NCBI RefSeq assembly: GCF_007673775.1
Contig: NZ_VEAF01000006.1
Coordinates: 124,001-188,000, forward strand
From: Curtobacterium sp. 9128
Lineage (GTDB): Bacteria; Actinomycetota; Actinomycetes; Actinomycetales; Microbacteriaceae
DNA: 64,000 nt
Direction of reading: 5' to 3'
A model generated the notes under the pieces. The model saw nothing but the letters and a program-made list of their open reading frames with translations. It had not been told where the DNA came from and made no database searches. The stretch's first letter is position 1. Every line of letters starts with the position of its first letter. This document shows positions 58,698-64,000 of the stretch, one piece after another. A program made the position numbers and the translations under genes.

Positions 58698-59840
58698 ATG
58701 AAGACCCGCACCCTCATCGCTCTCGTCTCCTCGATCGCCGGCGGCCTCGCTGTGACCGGTGGAGCCGCGCTCGGTGCACGGGCGGGAGTGAAGGGGCAGC
58801 GCGCCGCCTCACAACGCGTCGTCGAGATGCTGCCGACCCACGCGGAGTGGTGGCGCGAACGACTCCACCACGAGGGACAGATCACCTACCTGGCGATCGG
58901 CGACTCCGCCGCACAGGGCGTCGGCGCCACGGTGCCGTCCCGCGGCTACGTCGGCCTGCTGGCTCGACGGATCAAGCACCGCTCGCGGATGACGGTGCGC
59001 GTGGTGAACCTCAGCGTCTCCGGCGCGACGACCTGGGGCGCGAAGCAGGAGCAGCTCCCGAAGCTCGGGAAGTTCACGCCCGACGTCTGCACGGTGTCGA
59101 TCGGCGCGAACGACATCGCCGACTTCCATCCCGACAAGTTCGAACGGAACCTCCGTGCGATCTACGCCGCCGTGCCGTCGCACGCGATCGTGGCCGAACT
59201 GCCGTGCATGTTCGTGCCGGATCGGGAGCGCAAGGTGGCGGTCGCGAACGAGATCGTGCACCGTGTCGCCGACGAGCTCGGGCTGACCGTGGCTCCGTTG
59301 CACGCGATCACGAAGCGGGTCGGCCTCCGCCGGACCTTCTTCAACACCTACGGCGACCTGTTCCACCCGAACGACCGCGGGTACGAGATCTGGGCGAGCG
59401 CGTTCGAGCCGGCGATCGACGCGCGGGTCGACACCGTCGCGGCGATCCGGCACTACCTGTCCGCGCGCGAGGCCGAAGACCTCGGGCGAGAGGCGGGAGC
59501 CGTCGCCAACCGCCGCGCTGAGCAGGACACGGTTGGCGCGGAAGCGCTGGACCAAGCGGACCGCCCGAGCCGGGTGGAGCGACTCCGCCAGCGGATGACG
59601 GGGTCGGTACCGGTCCCGGTGCCGCAGCACGACGACGACGCTCGACCGACCGGACAGACAGCAGCCGGCGACAGCACCGGACCCGACGACAGCACCAGCA
59701 CCAGCACCAGCACCAGCACCAGCACCGACGACAGCACCAGCCCCGCCGACGGCACCAGCTCCAGCACCAGTGCCGACAGCACCCACACCACCCCGGACGC
59801 ACCGTCCGGCCGCGCGGGTGATGTCGGCGGCGACGCCTAA
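58698..59840 (+). CDS. SGNH/GDSL hydrolase with Ser/Thr/Asp-rich tail
   Basis: 380 residues. A hydrophobic segment (about 5-30) may anchor the protein. The SGNH blocks are AIGDSAAQG (block I), the Gly in NLSVSGATTWG, SIGANDIADF (block III) and DLFHPNDRGYE (block V). The last 100 residues are low-complexity, with many S-T pairs encoded by an ACCAGC tandem repeat (59690-59730). Function: lipase or esterase-like, substrate unknown. TACCGT lies seven bases before the ATG. Confidence 0.9.
   Translation: MKTRTLIALVSSIAGGLAVTGGAALGARAGVKGQRAASQRVVEMLPTHAEWWRERLHHEGQITYLAIGDSAAQGVGATVPSRGYVGLLARRIKHRSRMTVRVVNLSVSGATTWGAKQEQLPKLGKFTPDVCTVSIGANDIADFHPDKFERNLRAIYAAVPSHAIVAELPCMFVPDRERKVAVANEIVHRVADELGLTVAPLHAITKRVGLRRTFFNTYGDLFHPNDRGYEIWASAFEPAIDARVDTVAAIRHYLSAREAEDLGREAGAVANRRAEQDTVGAEALDQADRPSRVERLRQRMTGSVPVPVPQHDDDARPTGQTAAGDSTGPDDSTSTSTSTSTSTDDSTSPADGTSSSTSADSTHTTPDAPSGRAGDVGGDA
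59690..59730 (+). repeat. Hexanucleotide ACCAGC tandem repeat in coding sequence
   Basis: About six copies of ACCAGC in a row encode alternating Thr and Ser in the tail of the SGNH hydrolase, with more diverged copies up to about 59770. Length variation by slippage would keep frame. Confidence 0.8.
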
Positions 59841-59849
59841 CCTCGTCCC

Positions 59850-61211
59850 ATGGCCCGCCCCCAGTCCTCCTACCGCTGCTCCGAGTGCGGCTGGACCACC
59901 ATCAAGTGGGTCGGCCGTTGCGGCGAATGCCAGTCCTGGGGCACGGTCGAGGACACCACCGCGGCCACGGCGAGCGTCCGTGGCACGAGCGCGGTCGCCG
60001 TCACGGGGACTCGCGTCGCGCAGCCCATCACCCAGGCCCGGGTCGGCGCAGTCCCGCGCTGGCGCTCCGGGATCGGCGAGTTCGACCGCGTGCTCGGCGG
60101 CGGCATCGTCCCCGGCGCAGCCGTCCTGCTGAGCGGAGAGCCCGGCGTGGGGAAGTCGACGCTGCTGCTCGAGGTGGCATCACGTGCCGCAGCGTCGGGC
60201 AAACGCGTCCTCTACGTCAGCGCCGAGGAGTCAGTCGACCAGGTCCGCCTCCGTGCCGAGCGCACCGGCGCCATGCACGACGACCTCTACCTGGCGAGCG
60301 AGGTCGACCTCGGCGTCATCCTCGGGCAGATCGACCAGGTCCAGCCCGACCTGCTCATCGCCGACTCCGTGCAGACGATCTCCTCGGCGACGATCGACGG
60401 CATCGCGGGCGGTACCTCGCAGGTGCGTGAGGTCGCGTCGACCCTGATCCGCGAAGCCAAGCAGCGCAATCTCCCGGTCCTCATCGTCGGCCACGTGACG
60501 AAGGACGGCTCGATCGCCGGCCCACGGCTCCTCGAGCACCTGGTCGACGTGGTGTGCCACTTCGAGGGTGACCGGCAGACGGCCCTCCGGTTCGTCCGAG
60601 CGCTGAAGAACCGCTTCGGCCCCACGGACGAGGTCGGCTGCTTCGACATGGCGGGCGACGGCATCCACGAGGTCCCCGACCCGAGCGGCCTGTTCATGTC
60701 CCGCAACGGCGCCCCGGTCTCCGGCACGTGCATCACCGTCGCGATGGAGGGTCGTCGGGCGCTCCCCGTCGAGATCCAGGCCCTCGTCGTCCCGAGCTCC
60801 GCGCCGCAGCCCCGCCGCGTCGTGAACGGCGTCGACTCGTCGCGTGTCGCCATGTTGCTCGCCGTCCTCGAACGACGAGCGGGCATCAAGCTCTCGGACG
60901 CCGACGTGTACGTCTCGACGGTCGGCGGGATGAAGCTCACGGAGCCGGGGGCCGACCTCGCGATCGTCCTCGCCCTGGCGAGCGCCGCGCGGGACCGCCC
61001 GTACCCGCACACGCTCGCGGCGATCGGCGAGATCAGCCTCGCGGGCGAGATCCGGCAGGCGACCGGTGCCAAGCAGCGCGCGAGCGAAGCTCGTCGGCTC
61101 GGGTTCACGACCGTCCTCGGCGCGGACGCCGAGCACCTGCGCGAAGCGCTGCGCGTCGCCTTCGACCTCACGAAGTCCGTCCGGGAACGCGAACTCGACG
61201 CCGCCTTCTGA
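59850..61211 (+). CDS. radA: DNA repair protein RadA
   Basis: 453 residues, the usual RadA length. The N-terminal zinc finger is CSECGWTTIKWVGRCGEC. Walker A is GEPGVGKST, the RadA motif is KNRFGPTDEVG, and the C-terminal part is Lon-like (VGGMKLTEPGADLAIVLALA). RadA helps branch migration in recombination. TAACCT lies six bases before the ATG and no ribosome-binding site is visible, so the mRNA is probably leaderless. Confidence 0.97.
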   Translation: MARPQSSYRCSECGWTTIKWVGRCGECQSWGTVEDTTAATASVRGTSAVAVTGTRVAQPITQARVGAVPRWRSGIGEFDRVLGGGIVPGAAVLLSGEPGVGKSTLLLEVASRAAASGKRVLYVSAEESVDQVRLRAERTGAMHDDLYLASEVDLGVILGQIDQVQPDLLIADSVQTISSATIDGIAGGTSQVREVASTLIREAKQRNLPVLIVGHVTKDGSIAGPRLLEHLVDVVCHFEGDRQTALRFVRALKNRFGPTDEVGCFDMAGDGIHEVPDPSGLFMSRNGAPVSGTCITVAMEGRRALPVEIQALVVPSSAPQPRRVVNGVDSSRVAMLLAVLERRAGIKLSDADVYVSTVGGMKLTEPGADLAIVLALASAARDRPYPHTLAAIGEISLAGEIRQATGAKQRASEARRLGFTTVLGADAEHLREALRVAFDLTKSVRERELDAAF

Positions 61212-61321
61212 CCCCCACCCCGGACACGGGCACCAGCGCCACCGCAGAAGCCAGAACGATCGCCGAAGCCGAACCAGCACCACCACGGCAGCGAGCAGCC
61301 GGCGTCAGCCCCCTGTCCGGA

Positions 61322-61720
61322 TCACGCGCGCAGGGCCGCCAGCAGGTCGGCGGGTTCGGCCTGCATCGTGTGCGGCCCCGCGATGTCGAAGAACACACCC
61401 TCGAGCGACTCGAGGTGCGCCGCCAGGAACTCCTCGAGCCGAGCGGCGTCGTAGACCATGACCTGGCGGATCTTCTCGTCCGGCACCATCGCCGTGTAGG
61501 CGTCCGCCGACGAGAACAGCAGCAAGATGCGCTTGTCGGACCCCTCCCGTCCGAACACCCGGACCTGCATGTCCTTCTTGCCGGTGACGAGCCGCGGCAC
61601 GATCACGATGTCGTTCCGGAGCGCGAACGCCACCGCTGCCACGTCCTGCTTCGCGAGGGCTTCCTCGAGCTGTTCGCTCCGGAAGCGCTGTTCCTTGTCT
61701 GCCATCACCATCAAGTTCAC
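61322..61720 (-). CDS. SseB-like protein
   Basis: 132 residues. FRSEQLEEALAKQDVAAVAF, then VIVPRLVTGKKDMQVRVFGR and LLLFSSADAYTAMVPDEKIR resemble the SseB N-terminal domain, often seen in small actinobacterial proteins. The GTG at 61720 follows GGAGGG at seven bases, better than the ATG at 61705. Function unknown. Convergent with RadA. Confidence 0.72.
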   Translation of the reverse strand: MNLMVMADKEQRFRSEQLEEALAKQDVAAVAFALRNDIVIVPRLVTGKKDMQVRVFGREGSDKRILLLFSSADAYTAMVPDEKIRQVMVYDAARLEEFLAAHLESLEGVFFDIAGPHTMQAEPADLLAALRA

Positions 61721-61987
61721 CAGATTTCCCTCCGAGCGGACGAACTGTCTAGGCGTGGAGGCCTCGACCCTGTAGGTTGGTGACACCGCTTCTGCGGCGC
61801 CCAACGTCCGGGCGGGGTGGTCACACTCCCCCGACCGGACTGCACAGGGTCACTGGCTCAGGCCTGACCCCGAACCCGTCCCGCCGGCACCTGCCCGCGT
61901 GGCGCATCACCCTCGTCGACATACGTCGAGGCTCCGTCTGCGTGTCATACCGCGATGGAAAGCAAGAACAGTTAAGGAAACGCCATC
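61721..61987. other. Promoter and leader region of cold-shock gene
   Basis: About 270 bases between the divergent SseB-like and cold-shock genes. AAGGA nine bases before the csp ATG is the ribosome-binding site. Cold-shock genes often have long structured leaders; the length fits, but I see no conserved box. Confidence 0.4.
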
Positions 61988-62194
61988 ATGGCAACTGGAA
62001 CCGTCAAGTGGTTCAACAACGAAAAGGGCTTCGGGTTCATCGCCCCGGACGACGGCAGCGCCGACGTCTTCGCCCACTTCTCGGCGATCTCGGGCAGCGG
62101 TTACCGCGGCCTCGAGGAGAACCAGAAGGTGGAGTTCGAGATCACTGAGGGCCGCAAGGGCCCGCAGGCGGAGAACATCTCCGTCATCGGCTGA
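61988..62194 (+). CDS. Cold-shock protein, CspA family
   Basis: 68 residues, a single cold-shock domain. RNP-1 is KGFGFIAP and RNP-2 is VFAHFSAI; the start [15 protein letters not shown] is diagnostic. It binds single-stranded RNA and DNA in the cytoplasm. It is probably transcribed alone. Confidence 0.97.
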   Translation: MATGTVKWFNNEKGFGFIAPDDGSADVFAHFSAISGSGYRGLEENQKVEFEITEGRKGPQAENISVIG

Positions 62195-62240
62195 ACCCCT
62201 GGGGAACGCTGACCGTCATCCGGTCGGCTGACCCCGAACA

Positions 62241-62304
62241 CGACCGCGGTCGGACTCGATCGAGCCTTCGTCATGACGAAGTTCGATCGGCCGGCCGCGA
62301 TCGT
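62241..62304. promoter_or_regulatory. Cluster of palindromes between csp and lipoprotein gene
   Basis: CGACCGCGGTCG (62241-62252) and CTTCGTCATGACGAAG (62266-62281) are perfect palindromes, the latter flanked by GATCGA and TCGATC. CGATCGGCCGGCCGCGATCG follows. They lie between the csp stop and the start of the MmpS-like gene. A terminator for csp and an operator for the next gene are both possible. Confidence 0.5.
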
Positions 62305-62310
62305 GTTTTC

Positions 62311-62736
62311 ATGACCAAGAAGCGCACAGCAACAGCAATCACCCTCGCCGTCGCAGCCATCGGCCTGACCGGGTGCGCACAGATCCACCAGCAGGTCGGG
62401 GACGCTTGGTCCGTCACCTACGAGGTCACCGTCGACTCGCCGGACGCGACACCGCTCCACGACGTCCGCTACGTCGGCGCCGAGACCCGCGGGGCCGCCC
62501 CCGAAACGCACACCGTCGCGTCGACGTCGACGAAGGCGACCTCGGGCGCGAACACGACGTGGACCCACGAGTCGATCGTGCTCGCCGAGGACGACGCCTC
62601 CGTCCGCGCCACGCCTCCCGCGGACGTGACAGCGTCGTGCCGCGTCCTGCTCGACGGCAAGAAGGTCCTCATCGAGGAGCACGGCGGCCTCGGACAGACG
62701 GTGCGCTGCGCGGCGACGACGCCGAAGTTCGGCTGA
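62311..62736 (+). CDS. MmpS-like lipoprotein
   Basis: 141 residues. The lipoprotein signal (KKRTATAITLAVAAIGLTGC) is followed by VTYEVTVDSPDATPLHDVRY, typical of MmpS-family transport accessory proteins, and a beta-rich domain with two Cys. MmpS proteins assist MmpL exporters; no MmpL gene is in the window. Confidence 0.7.
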   Translation: MTKKRTATAITLAVAAIGLTGCAQIHQQVGDAWSVTYEVTVDSPDATPLHDVRYVGAETRGAAPETHTVASTSTKATSGANTTWTHESIVLAEDDASVRATPPADVTASCRVLLDGKKVLIEEHGGLGQTVRCAATTPKFG

Positions 62737-62837
62737 ACCCGCTGCCACGGCACGCGGGCCCGGCCCCAAGCCGGACGACGTCCAGGCAACAGGTCTACCG
62801 TCACCGCCATGACCATCGCACCGCTCAGGACGATCTG

Positions 62838-63035
62838 ATGCCGAACCGCCTGCGGTGGGACCAGGACTCCGATCGACACTGGAACGTCTGGATGGGGTCC
62901 GAGCGTGTGTGCGAGGTGACCTGCTCCGGCCAGTTCGTCGTGTCCTCCCCTGACCACACCATCGAGGGCGGCCACTCCTCGCTGGAGGGTGCCGTCGCAC
63001 AGGTGCAGGCATGGGTCCGCTGGAGCGGGGTCTGA
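62838..63035 (+). CDS. Small hypothetical protein
   Basis: 65 residues. RLRWDQDSDRHWNVWMGSER and an end in VQAWVRWSGV give a Trp-rich small protein. AGGA lies eight bases before the ATG. I do not recognise the family. Confidence 0.55.
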   Translation: MPNRLRWDQDSDRHWNVWMGSERVCEVTCSGQFVVSSPDHTIEGGHSSLEGAVAQVQAWVRWSGV

Positions 63036-63059
63036 CCGGACCCCAGGTCCGGCTCTGCG

Positions 63060-63743
63060 TCAGTTCAGGATGAACTGCGCCGTGTCCGCCGACGTGATGT
63101 TCCCCACTGCGACCTGCAGGTGGTAGCTCGCGCCCCCACCGGTCACCGACGGCCGCGAGGAGTCGCACGTCGTCGTCGACGAGCGCGTCCGGTCCCAGGC
63201 GATCGCCGGGGTGGTGAGCGTCTGCCCCGCCTTGATCGTGACGTCCTGGTTCGTCCCGCCGGTCTGGCAGTCCTTCGAGGACCAGTACTGCTCCGCACCG
63301 GAGCTGATCGTCAACACCTGCTGCGACGACCCGAGGTCCATGTGGCAGGAGTTCTTGCCGGTGTTCTCGATCGACATCGCGATCTTCGGGTCCTCGGTGG
63401 GTCCGTAGGAGCTCTTGTCGAGCACGGGCTTCAGCGTGATCTGGTCCTTCGAGCACGTCGAGTCGTCCCCGGCAGCGGAAGCCGACGCCGACGCCGACGG
63501 TGCCGCCGAGGGGTCGTCAGCAGCAGCGGACCCAGAGCCAGCACCAGCACCAGCACCAGCAGACGAGGACGCAGACGGCGACGCTGACGGCGTGGTCGCC
63601 GCCGACGGCGCTCCGCTCCCGCGCCCCACGACGATGAGCACGATGACGAGGACGACGACCACGATCACGCCGGCCACGGTCGCACGGCGCCGCCAGTAGA
63701 CGCCCGGCTTCTGCGGGCCGACGGGGTGACGGAACGAGGACAT
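63060..63743 (-). CDS. Membrane-anchored hypothetical protein
   Basis: 227 residues. A single membrane segment (AGVIVVVVLVIVLIVV, about 23-40) is followed by a low-complexity Ala/Ser/Gly/Pro linker (about 45-90) and an external beta-rich domain with at least four Cys (CSKD, NSCHMDLG, KDCQTGG, TTTCDSS). TACCCT lies six bases before the ATG, so the mRNA is probably leaderless. Function unknown; the layout resembles other actinobacterial membrane-anchored surface proteins. Confidence 0.72.
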   Translation of the reverse strand: MSSFRHPVGPQKPGVYWRRRATVAGVIVVVVLVIVLIVVGRGSGAPSAATTPSASPSASSSAGAGAGAGSGSAAADDPSAAPSASASASAAGDDSTCSKDQITLKPVLDKSSYGPTEDPKIAMSIENTGKNSCHMDLGSSQQVLTISSGAEQYWSSKDCQTGGTNQDVTIKAGQTLTTPAIAWDRTRSSTTTCDSSRPSVTGGGASYHLQVAVGNITSADTAQFILN

Positions 63744-63807
63744 GCGCACAGGGTAGACAACGCCCGGCGGGCCCCGGCGGAACCCCGCCGAGGAGCACCC
63801 GAAAGCG

Positions 63808-64000
63808 TCAGAGGATCTTCAGCATGCGGGTGTTGCCGAGGGTGTTCGGCTTGACCCGGGCGAGGTCGAGGAACTCCGCGACCCCCTCGTCCGACGACCG
63901 GACCAGCTCGGCGTACACCTCGGGCGAGACGACGCTCTCGCCGATCTCGAGGTACCCGTGCTTCGTGAAGAAGTCGACCTCGAACGTCAGGCAGAAGATG
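63808..64000 (-). CDS. Amino-acid N-acetyltransferase, C-terminal part
   Basis: Partial, cut by the end of the window. The minus strand reads CLTFEVDFFTKHGYLEIGES, VVSPEVYAELVRSSDEGVAE and LARVKPNTLGNTRML, and ends in KIL-stop. This matches the C-terminus of GNAT-type amino-acid N-acetyltransferases (ArgA-like) of actinobacteria, which make N-acetylglutamate for arginine synthesis. It is 65 bases from the hypothetical gene. Confidence 0.8.
   Translation of the reverse strand, partial: IFCLTFEVDFFTKHGYLEIGESVVSPEVYAELVRSSDEGVAEFLDLARVKPNTLGNTRMLKIL

Overview
The window is about 70% G+C, densely packed and read on both strands. Gene starts are often GTG and neighbouring genes often overlap by 1 to 8 bases (GTGA, ATGA). 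Several genes have a TANNNT box 6 or 7 bases before the start codon, which suggests leaderless mRNAs. Gene content (CUT1 sugar ABC systems, ANTAR regulators, MmpS-like lipoprotein, RadA next to an SGNH hydrolase) points to a high-GC Gram-positive actinobacterium. My best guess is a plant- or soil-associated member of the Microbacteriaceae such as Curtobacterium; this is inference from gene content, not a database match.

Layout. 1-10.4 kb: a nitrogen-compound module with an NMT1-type ABC importer, a cytosine-deaminase-like enzyme, an XRE-cupin regulator at a divergent palindromic operator, a VanB-type 2Fe-2S reductase, a second deaminase-like amidohydrolase, an FAD-linked oxidase, a creatininase-family amidohydrolase and a PdxH-like flavoprotein. 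10.4-20.7 kb: a cell-wall sugar salvage locus with a CUT1 importer, two serine beta-lactamase-fold hydrolases, a NamZ-type exo-N-acetylmuramidase, an RpiR/MurR regulator, an amino-sugar kinase, MurQ etherase and an NlpC/P60 peptidase. 21-22 kb: an MFS exporter. 22.2-37 kb: an alpha-mannan utilisation regulon with secreted GH76, CUT1 importer, cytoplasmic GH38 mannosidase, ROK kinase, mannose-6-phosphate isomerase-like protein and LacI regulator, tied together by three near-identical LacI-type operators. A small block of unrelated genes (GNAT, a hypothetical, a DUF1304 remnant, SRPBCC, TetR) sits inside it. 37-41 kb: a carboxylate module (dehydrogenase, IclR, RraA-like aldolase, TRAP-type large permease). 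41-42.4 kb: hydrolase and MarR, divergent.

42.5-47.2 kb: the most striking locus, a compact class II lanthipeptide cluster. It has a 69-residue precursor with a mersacidin-like leader and an unfamiliar core, a perfect hairpin, a complete LanM, and a two-part ABC transporter; no LanT or leader peptidase is present. 47.3-52.8 kb: a fatty-acid desaturase, two adjacent GAF-ANTAR regulators, small membrane and secreted proteins, then a stretch of broken genes including a TetR-class repressor fragment. 52.9-58.1 kb: an aromatic-acid-decarboxylase-like operon with a divergent LysR, a decayed duplicate of the 32.9 kb gene, and an NmrA-like oxidoreductase with a divergent TetR. 58.4-64 kb: core chromosome with tRNA-Ser(CGA), SGNH hydrolase, RadA, SseB-like protein, cold-shock protein, small proteins and the 3' end of an amino-acid N-acetyltransferase.

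How the parts work together. The muropeptide locus reads as a complete PTS-free route: exo-hydrolase, importer, kinase, etherase and stem-peptide endopeptidase. The mannan regulon reads as an outside-cut, import, inside-trim, phosphorylate, isomerise pathway. The lanthipeptide locus has a substrate, a modifying enzyme and a transporter, but needs a protease from elsewhere.
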